Below are positions 43,846-53,068 of a DNA stretch of 64,000 nucleotides, piece after piece; position 1 is the first letter of the stretch, and the number at the start of each line of letters is the position of its first letter. The translations under genes were made by a program, and so were the position numbers. Under the pieces are notes generated by a model. The model was given only the letters and a program-made list of their open reading frames with translations. It had not been told where the DNA came from and ran no database searches. The DNA comes from Paracoccus denitrificans (GTDB lineage Bacteria; Pseudomonadota; Alphaproteobacteria; Rhodobacterales; Rhodobacteraceae), in assembly GCF_900100045.1 (NCBI RefSeq), contig NZ_FNEA01000006.1, positions 62,001 through 126,000 on the forward strand, read 5' to 3'.

Positions 43846-44107
43846 AATGTCTCGGTAATCAGTTGTTATATCTGGTATTTTCTCTGCATCCTGACAGTTT
43901 TTCGGACAGAGTCGGCTTGGGACGCAGCGGATTTATTGCAGCGACGGGCAATGCCGGTTAAAGAAATCGTCAGGTTTGCGTGATGACATCAAGCCTGCTT
44001 ACGCGCCGATTCGCATTCGTCCGGCGCTGCGACCGTCGCCCGCGCGCATGGCGCCCGCATCTGCGGCCATGCAGGGCGATCAACGAAAAGACAAGAAAGG
44101 ATCTCGC
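43846..44107. other. A+T-richer gap before a small ORF
   Basis: About 260 bp, less G+C-rich than the surroundings at its left end. I see weak inverted CTCTG/CAGAG arms around 43882-43911 after the HNH stop, which may be a poor terminator, and no RNA gene. The right part is probably the leader of the 78-residue protein gene. Confidence 0.4.
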
Positions 44108-44344
44108 ATGTGGACACGTATTCAGACCGTGGTGGATGGTAAACCCGTTTCTGGTGACTGGACGATTTGCCGCAACGAGGTGCCGGTGGGGCGCATCTGT
44201 CACGATCCGAAACAGCCGGGCATCGCCTCCTGGGCATGGTCCGTGCTGCACGATCCGAATGCCAACGGACGAGCATGGACGGAAGAGGCCGCGCTTTCGG
44301 CGATCAAGGACGGTGCCGAGAAACCGGGCAACGCGGCCGCGTAA
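44108..44344 (+). CDS. 78-residue hypothetical protein
   Basis: ATG 44108 follows AAAGGA and gives a compact soluble protein (MWTRIQTVVDGKPVSGDWTI ... AWTEEAALSAIKDGAEKPGN) with conserved-looking Trp and Cys positions. Upstream in-frame starts would add a low-complexity Ala/Pro extension. I do not recognise a family; the mix of beta strand and a final helix suggests a small folded domain. Confidence 0.6.
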   Translation: MWTRIQTVVDGKPVSGDWTICRNEVPVGRICHDPKQPGIASWAWSVLHDPNANGRAWTEEAALSAIKDGAEKPGNAAA

Positions 44345-44437
44345 CACCATGGCGAAGGGGCGGCGATTCGCGCCGCCTGCGCCTTTTCTTCCGGCTGGTT
44401 CGGGTTTCCGCCCGGTTTTCGGGCAGCGGCCGGAAAG

Positions 44438-44602
44438 CTAGCTTCGGTGATCGCGTGTCGTCAGATGCGCGATCGCGGCCGCCAGCAGCGCCACAAGACC
44501 CAGCGCGAACAGCGGAATGCCCACGGCGTTCGCCGCCCAGATCGTCAGCCCGGCGGCCAGGATCACGGCAAGGATCAGGAACAGGAAATGCGGCAGCGGC
44601 AT
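44438..44602 (-). CDS. 54-residue membrane protein
   Basis: ATG 44602 follows GGAGG at 5-6 bp. The product has two hydrophobic helices (HFLFLILAVILAAGLTIWAA and IPLFALGLVALLAAAIAHL) and a charged tail (TTRDHRS). No family recognised. It is divergent from the radical SAM gene; the SOS box at 44709 lies 107 bp upstream. Confidence 0.65.
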   Translation of the reverse strand: MPLPHFLFLILAVILAAGLTIWAANAVGIPLFALGLVALLAAAIAHLTTRDHRS

Positions 44603-44708
44603 GTCATCCTCCGTTGCCCTCAATATGCCCCCGCGCGCCTCCGACGAAAAGGCCCGCGGGCGATTAATCCGGCCTGCGCCGCCGGGTTTCCTGCGCGCGC
44701 TGGAAAAT

Positions 44709-44723
44709 GTTCTCTAAATGTTC
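44709..44723 (+). promoter_or_regulatory. LexA (SOS) box, GTTC-N7-GTTC
   Basis: GTTCTCTAAATGTTC at 44709-44723 is an exact match to the GTTCN7GTTC operator recognised by LexA in Rhodobacter and Paracoccus-type alphaproteobacteria. It ends 12 bp before the ATG of the radical SAM gene, so bound LexA would block that promoter. Confidence 0.8.
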
Positions 44724-44735
44724 TAACGTGGCGGT

Positions 44736-45818
44736 ATGAGCCTGCCACCCCGGAACCCCGACGAGATCCTGCGCGCCCGCGGCGCCGACTCGCGCCCCGC
44801 CGCGCGGTTCGAGCCCTACCGGACCGAGCGCGAGGACGACGGCTGGGACATACCCGAGGACCAAGCTCTGCTGCGCACCGAAATCACGCAGGAGCGGGCG
44901 CGCTCGATCATTACCCGCAACACGTCGCCCGACATCCCCTTCGACCGCTCGCTCAACCCGTATCGCGGCTGCGAGCATGGCTGCATCTATTGCTTCGCCC
45001 GACCGAGCCATGCCTATCTGGGCCTGTCGCCCGGGCTGGATTTCGAGACGCGAATCGTGGCCAAGCCCAACGCCCCCGAACTGCTCGCGGCCGAGATCGG
45101 CAGGCGGGGCTATGCCGTCGCGCCCATCGCCTTTGGCACCAATACCGACCCCTACCAGCCCATCGAGGCCAAGCTGGGCATCATGCGCGGCTGCCTGCAG
45201 GTGTTGCATGACTGGAACCACCCGCTGAGCCTGGTGACGCGGGGCGCCACGGTGATGCGCGACGCGGACCTGCTCGGGGCGATGGCGGCCAAGGGGCAGG
45301 CGATGGTCTGCATTTCCCTGACCACGCTGGACGCGGAACTGGCGCGGCAGATGGAGCCGCGCGCGCCGGCGCCCGCGACCCGGCTGCGGATGATCCGGGT
45401 GCTTTCGGATGTCGGCGTGCCGGTGCGGGTCATGGTCGCGCCGATCATCCCGGTTCTGACCGAGCATGAGCTGGAGCGCATCATGCAGGCCGCCCGCGAC
45501 GCCGGGGCAAGTGCCGCCGGCATGATCCCGATCCGCCTGCCGCTGGAGGTGGCGCCGCTGTTCCGCGACTGGCTGGAGCGCCACCACCCCGGCAAGGCGG
45601 CGCATGTGATGGCGCGTATCCAGGCCATGCGCGGCGGGCGCGACAACGACCCGCGCTTTGGCAAGCGCATGCGTGGCGAAGGGCACGAGGCCGACCTGCT
45701 GCACCAGCGTTTCCGCCTGGCCCGCAAGCGGCTGGGGCTGGTGCGCGAGGCCGAGGTGCTGGATTGCAGCCGCTTCAGTCCTCCGCCGCGGGCTGGGGAC
45801 CAATTGACGCTGTTCTGA
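44736..45818 (+). CDS. PA0069-family radical SAM protein (SplB-related)
   Basis: A 360-residue radical SAM enzyme of the family typified by Pseudomonas PA0069 and related to spore photoproduct lyase. The iron-sulfur cluster motif is CEHGCIYC (Cys79, Cys83, Cys86), preceded by FDRSLNPYRG and followed by FARPSHAYLGLSPGLDFE, both typical. The function is unknown; the relation to SplB and the SOS box directly upstream point to DNA damage. The stop is immediately adjacent to the convergent stop of the homocysteine methyltransferase gene, with no spacer. Confidence 0.92.
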   Translation: MSLPPRNPDEILRARGADSRPAARFEPYRTEREDDGWDIPEDQALLRTEITQERARSIITRNTSPDIPFDRSLNPYRGCEHGCIYCFARPSHAYLGLSPGLDFETRIVAKPNAPELLAAEIGRRGYAVAPIAFGTNTDPYQPIEAKLGIMRGCLQVLHDWNHPLSLVTRGATVMRDADLLGAMAAKGQAMVCISLTTLDAELARQMEPRAPAPATRLRMIRVLSDVGVPVRVMVAPIIPVLTEHELERIMQAARDAGASAAGMIPIRLPLEVAPLFRDWLERHHPGKAAHVMARIQAMRGGRDNDPRFGKRMRGEGHEADLLHQRFRLARKRLGLVREAEVLDCSRFSPPPRAGDQLTLF

Positions 45819-46778
45819 CTATTCCCCCGGTCCCATGACCTCGGCGATGCGGGCCGAGATGCGCTCGGGCGAGGGGCGCGGCCCGCGCGGCGCGGCGACC
45901 AGCGCGTCGCGCATCGCGGCCAGATGCTCGGGCGTAGTGCCGCAGCAGCCGCCGACGATGCGCACGCCCAGGTCGCGGGCCAGCACGGCGAATTCGGCCA
46001 TGACCTCGGGCGTCGCATCATAGATCAGCCCGCCGTCCTGATAGCGGGGCACGCCGGCATTCGGCTTGGCGATCAGCGGACGCTCGTTGCCCGAGGCGGC
46101 GAAACCGGCCACCGCCAGCAGCAGCTCGGCCGGGCCGGTGCCGCAATTCGCGCCATAGGCGATGGGCGGGTGCGACAGCCGGTCGATCAGCGAGGCAAGC
46201 TGCGGCGGCGTCACCCCCATCATGCTGCGTCCGCCCGGCTCGAAGCTCATCATGCCGCACCAGGGCATGCCGACGGCCTGCGCGGCCTTGGCGGCGGCGC
46301 GCATCTCCTCGACGGCGCTGATGGTCTCGACCCACAGCAGATCGGCGCCGCCTTCCTTCAGCGCCTGTGCCTGTTCGGTGAACATGGCGGCGGCCTCGGC
46401 CTCGGTCAGCCGGCCCATCGGGGCCATGATCTCGCCGATCGGGCCGATCGAGCCGGCGACGACCACGGCGCGGCCGACCTCGGCCGCCGCCTCGCGCGCC
46501 AGACGGGCGGCGGCGCGGTTCAGCTGGGCCACCTTGTCCTGCGCCTTGGCCAGCCGCAACCGACTGGCATTGGCGCCGAAGCTGTTGGTCAGGATGATGT
46601 CGGCGCCCGAGGCGATCATCTGCCGGTGCAGTTCGCGCACCTTTTCGGGATGGGTTTCGCACCACAGGTCGGGCGCCTGACCCGGCGCCAGCCCCATGTT
46701 GTAGAGATTGGTCCCGGTCGCCCCGTCGGCCAGAAGCCAGGGGCGTTCGCCGAGCATCCTCGACAGCTGATCAGGCAT
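45819..46778 (-). CDS. Betaine-/S-methylmethionine-type homocysteine S-methyltransferase
   Basis: A 319-residue zinc-dependent methyltransferase of the Pfam S-methyl_trans family. The zinc ligands are Cys212 (ANCGTG) and Cys278-Cys279 (GGCCGT); LLADGATGTNLYNMGL is the N-terminal homocysteine-binding motif. In Rhodobacteraceae this type of protein is usually annotated betaine-homocysteine methyltransferase; the methyl donor (betaine, DMSP or S-methylmethionine) cannot be told from sequence. ATG 46778 gives the family N-terminus. Confidence 0.88.
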   Translation of the reverse strand: MPDQLSRMLGERPWLLADGATGTNLYNMGLAPGQAPDLWCETHPEKVRELHRQMIASGADIILTNSFGANASRLRLAKAQDKVAQLNRAAARLAREAAAEVGRAVVVAGSIGPIGEIMAPMGRLTEAEAAAMFTEQAQALKEGGADLLWVETISAVEEMRAAAKAAQAVGMPWCGMMSFEPGGRSMMGVTPPQLASLIDRLSHPPIAYGANCGTGPAELLLAVAGFAASGNERPLIAKPNAGVPRYQDGGLIYDATPEVMAEFAVLARDLGVRIVGGCCGTTPEHLAAMRDALVAAPRGPRPSPERISARIAEVMGPGE

Positions 46779-46866
46779 GGCTTTTCCCGTTTTGCGGCAG
46801 GATCGGGGAATCATAGCCCATCCTGCCGGGAAGTCATTGAAACATTCGTGAGTCCGCTCGCGGCGC

Positions 46867-47886
46867 TCAGCGCGAGCGGATCATGCCCATGATGTCCTTG
46901 GTGCGCTCGACGATGGGTCCGGCGATGGCGGCGGCCTGGCCGGCGCCGCGGCCCAGGATGCGGTCGATCTCGGCCGGGTCGGCCATGAACTCGGTCATCC
47001 GCCGGGTGATCGGGGCCAGCGCCTCGACCGCCACCTCGGCCAGCGCCGGCTTGAAGGCGCCGAAGCCCTGGCCCTCGAACCGCGCCAGCACCTGGTCGCC
47101 ATTCTCGCCGGTCAGCGCGGCATAGATGTTGACGAGGTTCTTCGCCTCGGGCCGGTCCTTCAGCCCCTCCATCGATCCCGGCAGCGGATCGGCATCGGTG
47201 CGCGCCTTGCGGATCTTTTGCGCGATGGCATCGGCATCGTCGGTCAGGTTGATGCGGCTGGCATCCGAGGGATCGGATTTCGACATCTTCTTGGATCCGT
47301 CGCGCAGGGACATGACGCGGGTGGCCGTGCCCTCGATCATCGGCTCGGTGATCGGGAAGAAGTCGACGCCATAATCGTGGTTGAACTTGGCGGCGATGTC
47401 GCGGGTCAGTTCCAGATGCTGCTTCTGGTCCTCGCCCACCGGGACGGCAGTGGCGTGATAGGCCAGGATGTCGGCGGCCATCAGCGACGGGTAGGCCAGA
47501 AGGCCCAGGCTGGAATTCTCGCTGTTCTTGCCGGCCTTGTCCTTGAACTGGGTCATGCGATACATCCAGCCGACCCGCGCCACGGTGTTGAAAAGCCAGG
47601 CGAGTTCGGCATGCTGCGAAACCTGGCTCTGGTTGAACAGGATCGAGACCTCGGGGTCCACGCCCGAGGCCATGAAGGCCGCCGCGACCTCGCGGGTGTT
47701 GTGGCGCAGCTTCTCGGGCTCCTGCCAGACGGTGATCGCATGCAGGTCCACGACGCAATAGATCGTCTCGGCACCCTTGCCCTGATAGTCCGCAAAGCGT
47801 TTCAGCGCGCCCAGATAGTTCCCCAGCGTCAGCCCGCCCGAGGGCTGGATGCCGGAGAAGATGCGCTTGGCGAAGCTCGTGGTCAT
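46867..47886 (-). CDS. trpS: Tryptophanyl-tRNA synthetase
   Basis: A 339-residue class I aminoacyl-tRNA synthetase charging tRNA-Trp. The HIGH-type signature appears as [15 protein letters not shown] (13-27), and KMSKS is at 200-204. [25 protein letters not shown] is the tryptophan-binding region. The gene is monocistronic-looking: bmt-like gene 88 bp downstream, divergent rhomboid-like gene 110 bp upstream. Confidence 0.97.
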   Translation of the reverse strand: MTTSFAKRIFSGIQPSGGLTLGNYLGALKRFADYQGKGAETIYCVVDLHAITVWQEPEKLRHNTREVAAAFMASGVDPEVSILFNQSQVSQHAELAWLFNTVARVGWMYRMTQFKDKAGKNSENSSLGLLAYPSLMAADILAYHATAVPVGEDQKQHLELTRDIAAKFNHDYGVDFFPITEPMIEGTATRVMSLRDGSKKMSKSDPSDASRINLTDDADAIAQKIRKARTDADPLPGSMEGLKDRPEAKNLVNIYAALTGENGDQVLARFEGQGFGAFKPALAEVAVEALAPITRRMTEFMADPAEIDRILGRGAGQAAAIAGPIVERTKDIMGMIRSR

Positions 47887-47996
47887 GGCACTACCTGCTT
47901 GGAAAATCCCGGTGGCTGGCTTACCTCTTGCCCCGCGCGGGCGCAACCGCCCGCAGATAGGACAGGGGCGCAGGAGCCCGCTGGAAAGGAGCCTCG

Positions 47997-48710
47997 ATGC
48001 GTCCCGGTTACGATGAATCGCCGCTGAACCCCGTGCCCGCCGTGGTCTGGATGATCGCGCTGCCGATGATCGCCTGCGAGGCGGTGTTCGGCCTTGCCCA
48101 GATGGGCTTTATCGGTGGGGGCGGGCAGGGCGCCGGCCTCGCCATGCGCCAGATCGCGGTCGAGCGCACCGCCTATATCCCCGAATTCGTGCTGCGGCTG
48201 TGGCAGATGCGGACCTTTCTGTTCGACCAGAGCTGGCGCATTGTCACCTATCCCTTCGTGCACCTGTCGCTGACCCATGCACTTTTCGTGATCGTCTTCA
48301 CGCTGGCGCTGGGGAACTTGATCGCGCATCAGTTCCGCGCCTGGGCGGTCGCCGCGCTGTTCTTCGGCTCGGCCATCGGCGGCGCGCTGGTCTATACGCT
48401 GGCCGCCGGGCTCTTGCCGCAATTCCGCTTTCAGGCGCTGATCGGCGGCTATCCGGCGGTCTACGGCTTCGTCGGCGCCTTTACCTTCCTGCTCTGGACC
48501 CGGCTCGGACAGGAGAACGCGAACCGGCTGCGCGCCTTTGTCCTGATCGGCATGCTGCTGGCTTTCCAATTGGTCTTCGCCATCCTGTTCCAGGACGGCA
48601 GCCTGACCTGGATCGCCGAGATCGCCGGATTCTGCTGCGGCTTCCTTTTGTCCTTCGTGCTGATCCCGGGCGGGGTCGGGCGCGTGATGCGCCAGATCCG
48701 TCAGCGCTGA
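47997..48710 (+). CDS. Rhomboid-like membrane protein lacking the catalytic dyad
   Basis: A 237-residue protein with six or seven helices in rhomboid order, including the [18 protein letters not shown] region that matches the WRxxT...HxxxxH segment. The active-site motif GxSG reads GGYPAVYGF (150-158), so the catalytic Ser is replaced by Tyr152, and the helix 6 histidine position reads AEIAGF with Glu208. Both members of the Ser-His dyad are therefore missing, and it is best called a pseudo-rhomboid. Its stop overlaps the convergent murJ stop by 10 bp. Confidence 0.85.
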   Translation: MRPGYDESPLNPVPAVVWMIALPMIACEAVFGLAQMGFIGGGGQGAGLAMRQIAVERTAYIPEFVLRLWQMRTFLFDQSWRIVTYPFVHLSLTHALFVIVFTLALGNLIAHQFRAWAVAALFFGSAIGGALVYTLAAGLLPQFRFQALIGGYPAVYGFVGAFTFLLWTRLGQENANRLRAFVLIGMLLAFQLVFAILFQDGSLTWIAEIAGFCCGFLLSFVLIPGGVGRVMRQIRQR

Positions 48711-50245
48711 CGCCGCAAGCCCGCGCGCAGGTCCGAGGGGCGGAAGGCGCCAAGAACCAGCGCCGCCGCGCCATAGGCCGCGATCCCGCCAAGGACCAGC
48801 GCGGCCAGCGCCAGATAGCGCGTCCCCGGCTGCTCCAGCGCATCGCCCAGTGCCAGCATCAGCCCCCATATCACCGCGCCCATAAGGGCGGATGCGGCGC
48901 AGATGCGGGGCAGGCGGTGGCGGAACCGCTCGTCAAGCTCGGCCGCCTCGCCAAAGGCGCGGGTGCCGCGCCAGAGCTGCGCGGCCATGGTCCAGCCGGC
49001 AACGGTGGTGCCCCAGGCGGCGGCGGAAAAGCCGATGAAGGGCGCAAGCCCCAGCGCCACCACCGCATTGACCACCATCGACCAGACGGCGAAGCGGAAG
49101 GGGGTGCGCGTGTCCTCGCGCGCGAAATACAGCGGTTGCAGCACCTTTTGCAGCACGAATGCCGGCAGGCCCAGGCCATAGATCGCCAGCGCCAGCGCGG
49201 TCGGGCCGACATCGGCGGTCAGGAAGGCGCCGCGCCGGAACAGCACCGAGATCAGCGGATAGGCCGCGATCACCAGCGCCACGGCGGCAGGCACGGTCAG
49301 GAACAGCGCGAATTCGGCGGCGCGGCTATAGGCATGGCGGCCGCCGCCGGTATCGCCGTTCCTCAGCCGGCGCGAGATGTCGGGCAAGAGCACGATGCCG
49401 ATGGCGATGCCGACCACCCCCAGCGGCAGTTGATAAAGCCGGTCGGCATTGGTCAGCCAGGCGATGGCACCGTCGAAGAACGAGCCGACCTGCCGCCCGA
49501 CCAGCAGGTTGACCTGCACCACGCCGCCGGCCAGCACGGCGGGCGCCGCCACGGCCAGAAGCCGCCGCATGTCCGGCGACAGCTTGGGCCGGCGCAGGTG
49601 CAGGGCAAAGCCCATGCGCTTCGCCGCCCACCAGACGGTGAAAAGCTGCGCGATGCCCGAGACCGGCGTGGACCATGCCATGGCCAGCCCCATGTCCCAG
49701 CCCCGCCAGTCCGCCAGCAGCATGGCGGCGATCAGCACGAAGTTCATCAGCACCGGGGCGGCGGCCGCCGCCATGAACCGCCCGCCGGCGTTCAGAAGCC
49801 CCGAGAGCAGCGCTGTCAGCGAGATGAACAGGATATAGGGAAAGCAGATGCGGCCATAGATCACCGCAAGCTCGAAACGCTCGTCCCCCTTGAAACCCGC
49901 CGCCTGCATCAGCACCAACCAGGGCATGGCGAGATGCGCGATCAGCGAAACGACCAGCACCACCGAGAACAGGCCGGAGAACGCCTCTTCGGCAAAGCCG
50001 CGCGGGTTCTCGCCGCTCTCCAGCCGCTTGGCGAACATCGGCACGAAAGCGGTGTTGAAGGCGCCCTCGGCAAAGAAGCGGCGGAACATGTTGGGCAGGG
50101 TGAAGGCGACGATATAGGCCTGCGCCACCGGGCCGGTGCCCAGATAGGCGGCGATCATCACGTCGCGGACAAAGCCCACCACGCGGCTGGCCAGCGTCCA
50201 GGCCCCCACCGAGAGAAAGCCCCGGATCAGTCGTATCGGTTGCAT
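48701..50245 (-). CDS. murJ: Lipid II flippase MurJ
   Basis: MurJ moves lipid II across the inner membrane for peptidoglycan synthesis. The 514-residue protein has 14 predicted helices of the MOP superfamily, with the family N-terminus RGFLSVGAWTLASRVVGFVRD, then NMFRRFFAEGAFNTAFVPMF and LPLGVVGIAIGIVLLPDISR. ATG 50245 gives the standard N-terminus. It follows glnD by 10 bp, an order common in alphaproteobacteria. Confidence 0.96.
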   Translation of the reverse strand: MQPIRLIRGFLSVGAWTLASRVVGFVRDVMIAAYLGTGPVAQAYIVAFTLPNMFRRFFAEGAFNTAFVPMFAKRLESGENPRGFAEEAFSGLFSVVLVVSLIAHLAMPWLVLMQAAGFKGDERFELAVIYGRICFPYILFISLTALLSGLLNAGGRFMAAAAAPVLMNFVLIAAMLLADWRGWDMGLAMAWSTPVSGIAQLFTVWWAAKRMGFALHLRRPKLSPDMRRLLAVAAPAVLAGGVVQVNLLVGRQVGSFFDGAIAWLTNADRLYQLPLGVVGIAIGIVLLPDISRRLRNGDTGGGRHAYSRAAEFALFLTVPAAVALVIAAYPLISVLFRRGAFLTADVGPTALALAIYGLGLPAFVLQKVLQPLYFAREDTRTPFRFAVWSMVVNAVVALGLAPFIGFSAAAWGTTVAGWTMAAQLWRGTRAFGEAAELDERFRHRLPRICAASALMGAVIWGLMLALGDALEQPGTRYLALAALVLGGIAAYGAAALVLGAFRPSDLRAGLRRQR

Positions 50246-50255
50246 CTTCTGTCCC

Positions 50256-53066
50256 TCAGAACGTCCCGCCCGACGGGCGCTCGGCCCGCTCGGCCCGCTC
50301 GACCCCTTCCTTGATCGCCTGCCGCAGCCTTTTTTCCAGCGCCTCACGGCGTTGTGGCTGGTGCAGCTTCAGCCCGAACATGTCCTTGACATAGAAGGTG
50401 TCCACCACCTGCGCACCAAAGGTGGCGATCACGGCGCTGGCGATCTGGATGTGGTTGTCGGCCAGGGTCCGGGTCAGGTCGTAGAGCAGGCCCGGACGGT
50501 CGCGGGTATCGACCTCGATCACCGTGTAGACGTCGGATGCCTCGTTGTCGAAGGTGACATGGGTGGGGAAGCGGAAGGCCGCCTCGCGCTTCTTCGGCTT
50601 GTCGCGGCCGGCCAGCGCCTCGCGCGCGACGATCTCGCCCTTCAGGGTGCGCTGGATCATGGTGCGCAGGCGGGGCAGGCGGTCGGCGGCATAGGGATGG
50701 CCGTCCGCATCCTGCAACCAGAACACGGCGGTGGCGAAGCCGTCCTTGGTGGTATAGGTGCGCGCGTCGACGATATTCGCGCCCACCAGCGCCAGGGCGC
50801 CGGCCATGCGCGAGAAGATGCCGGGATGGTCGGCCAGCACGAAGGCGGCCCGCGTCGCATCGCGGTCGGTATCGGGATGCAGGTCGGTGCGGATCTCGTG
50901 ATCGCCCAGGTCCTTCAGCATCTGGGCAAAGACATATTGCGTCTCGGTCGGCAGGCCCGGCCAGTAATTGTCGTAATGCCGGCCCAGTTCGGCCTTGATG
51001 GCCCTGGGCTCCCAGCCCTTGGCCGTCAGCAGGTGGCGCAGCGAACGCTTGGCCTCGCCGATGCGCTTGTCGCGGTTCAGCTCCTCCAGCCCGTTCTCCA
51101 GCGCAAGCTTGGTTTCCTGGTGCAGCTTGCGCAGCAGCATCGCCTTCCAGTTGTTCCAGGTGCCGGGGCCGACGCCGCGGATGTCGCAGACGGTCAGCAC
51201 CAGAAGCATGTCCAGCCGCTTGGTCGTCTTGACCGCCTTGGCGAAGTCGCGAAGCGTGCGCGCATCGGCAATGTCGCGTTTCTGCGCCACATCCGACATC
51301 AGCAGGTGGTTGCGGATCAGCCATTCGATGGTCTCGATCTCATCCGCAGGCAGGCCGAAGCGGGTGCAGATGCGCCGCGCCAGCCGCGCGCCCAGGATCG
51401 AATGGTCCTCGGCCCGGCCCTTGCCGATGTCGTGGAGCAGCACGGCAAGATAGATGACCCGCCGGTTCACCTTGCCCTTCATGATCTTGCTGACCACGGG
51501 CAGATCCTCGGCATCCTCGCCGCGCTCGATGGCGGCCAGGGCTGCCACGCATTGGATCAGGTGCTCGTCCACAGTGTAATGGTGATAGACGTTGAACTGC
51601 ATCATCGCCACGACCGGCGCGAATTCGGGGATGAAGGCGGCCAGCACCCCCAATTCGTTCATCCGGCGCAGCGAACGTTCCGGGTTGCCGTGCTTCAGGA
51701 GCAGGTCGAGGAAGATGCGCACCGCCTCGGGGTCCGAACGCATGCGGTCGTCGATCATCTCCAGATTGGCGGTGACGACGCGCATGGCGTCGGGATGGAT
51801 CAGGATGCCGGTCCGAAGCGCCTCTTCGAAAAGCCGCAGGATGTTCAGCGGGTCGGACAGGAATTGCCGCTCGTCGCCATAGGTCAGCCGGCCCCGGTCC
51901 ATCCGGAAGCCCGAGCGGACCCGGCGGCGGCGCTGGAACAGCAGGTTCATGATCGGTGCACGGTAGAGGTGCCTTGCCTCCAGCGCGACCAGGAACACCC
52001 GCGTCAGCTCGCCCACCCTGGTGGCGTGCAGGAAATAATCCTGCATGAATATCTCGACCGCGCGGCGCCCGCCCAGGTCGCGATAGCCCATGCGCCTGGC
52101 GACCTCGACCTGCATGTCGAAGGTCAGCTTGTCGGCCGGCCGTCCCGCGATCAGGTGCAGGTGGCAGCGCACCGCCCAGAGAAAGTCCTCGGCCTGCCAG
52201 AAGGTCAGGTGCTCTTCGCGGGTGAAGAAGCCCAGGTCGACCAGTTCCACGGCGCGGTCGACGCGATGGATGTATTTTGCGATCCAGTAGAGGGTCTGCA
52301 GGTCGCGCAGGCCCCCCTTGCCCTCCTTGACGTTAGGCTCCAGCACATAGCGCTGACCGCCCTGGCGGCGGTGGCGCTCGGCCCGCTCGGCCAGCTTCGC
52401 CTCGATGAATTCGGGGACGGTCTTGTCGAAAAGCTCGGACCACAGCCGGTCGCGCAGGACTTCGGCGGCGGTGGCATGGCCGCAGATCAGCCGGTGCTCC
52501 AGCAGGCTGGTGCGGATGGTGATGTCGCCCGCGCCCAGCCGCAGGCAGTCGTCGATCGAGCGCGTGGACTGGCCGACCTTCAGCTTCAGGTCCCACAGCA
52601 TGTAGAGCATCGATTCCACGACGCTCTCGGCCCAGCCGCTGACCTTCCACGGCGTCAGGAACAGCAGGTCCACGTCGGATTGCGGCGCCATCTCGGCCCG
52701 GCCATAGCCGCCGATGGCCAGCACCGCCAGCCGCTCGGCATCCGTAGGGTTGAGCAGCGGGTGCAGGATGGTGGTCGCGACGTGGTGGATTGCCGTCACC
52801 GTGGCGTCGGTAAGGCTGGCGATGGCGCGCACCGTCTCGCGCGCGGCGCGGGGGTGGGACATGAAGCCCGCGGCGATGTCGCCCATGGCGGCATTGCGGG
52901 CCTGGGTCAGGATCGCGACGGTGCGCGCCCGGATCTCGCGCGGCTCGGCGATGTCGCGCAGCGCCTCGGTCAGCGCCGGCAGGAAGCTTTCGGGGCTGAA
53001 CAGCGAATGCGCCCCGGGCAGGGCCGGGGCGCTTTGCGGCAGGCTGTCGGTATCCTTGGCGCTCAA
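50256..53066 (-). CDS. glnD: Bifunctional uridylyltransferase / uridylyl-removing enzyme GlnD (TTG start)
   Basis: GlnD uridylylates PII proteins under nitrogen limitation and reverses this when glutamine is high. The 936-residue protein has the nucleotidyltransferase motif GGYGRAEMAPQSDVD (119-133), the HD domain with HDIGKGRAEDHS, and two C-terminal ACT domains (ADHPGIFSRMAGALALVGAN and DTRDRPGLLYDLTRTLADN). No ATG is available near the N-terminus; TTG at 53066 is the best start, 2 bp after the upstream gene's stop, so translation is probably coupled to it. Confidence 0.95.
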   Translation of the reverse strand: MSAKDTDSLPQSAPALPGAHSLFSPESFLPALTEALRDIAEPREIRARTVAILTQARNAAMGDIAAGFMSHPRAARETVRAIASLTDATVTAIHHVATTILHPLLNPTDAERLAVLAIGGYGRAEMAPQSDVDLLFLTPWKVSGWAESVVESMLYMLWDLKLKVGQSTRSIDDCLRLGAGDITIRTSLLEHRLICGHATAAEVLRDRLWSELFDKTVPEFIEAKLAERAERHRRQGGQRYVLEPNVKEGKGGLRDLQTLYWIAKYIHRVDRAVELVDLGFFTREEHLTFWQAEDFLWAVRCHLHLIAGRPADKLTFDMQVEVARRMGYRDLGGRRAVEIFMQDYFLHATRVGELTRVFLVALEARHLYRAPIMNLLFQRRRRVRSGFRMDRGRLTYGDERQFLSDPLNILRLFEEALRTGILIHPDAMRVVTANLEMIDDRMRSDPEAVRIFLDLLLKHGNPERSLRRMNELGVLAAFIPEFAPVVAMMQFNVYHHYTVDEHLIQCVAALAAIERGEDAEDLPVVSKIMKGKVNRRVIYLAVLLHDIGKGRAEDHSILGARLARRICTRFGLPADEIETIEWLIRNHLLMSDVAQKRDIADARTLRDFAKAVKTTKRLDMLLVLTVCDIRGVGPGTWNNWKAMLLRKLHQETKLALENGLEELNRDKRIGEAKRSLRHLLTAKGWEPRAIKAELGRHYDNYWPGLPTETQYVFAQMLKDLGDHEIRTDLHPDTDRDATRAAFVLADHPGIFSRMAGALALVGANIVDARTYTTKDGFATAVFWLQDADGHPYAADRLPRLRTMIQRTLKGEIVAREALAGRDKPKKREAAFRFPTHVTFDNEASDVYTVIEVDTRDRPGLLYDLTRTLADNHIQIASAVIATFGAQVVDTFYVKDMFGLKLHQPQRREALEKRLRQAIKEGVERAERAERPSGGTF

Positions 53067-53068
53067 GA

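Noticed and set aside
43846..44107. Possible RNA gene in the A+T-richer gap after the HNH gene
   Set aside because: I found no tRNA cloverleaf, no strong hairpin with T tract and no other RNA signature.
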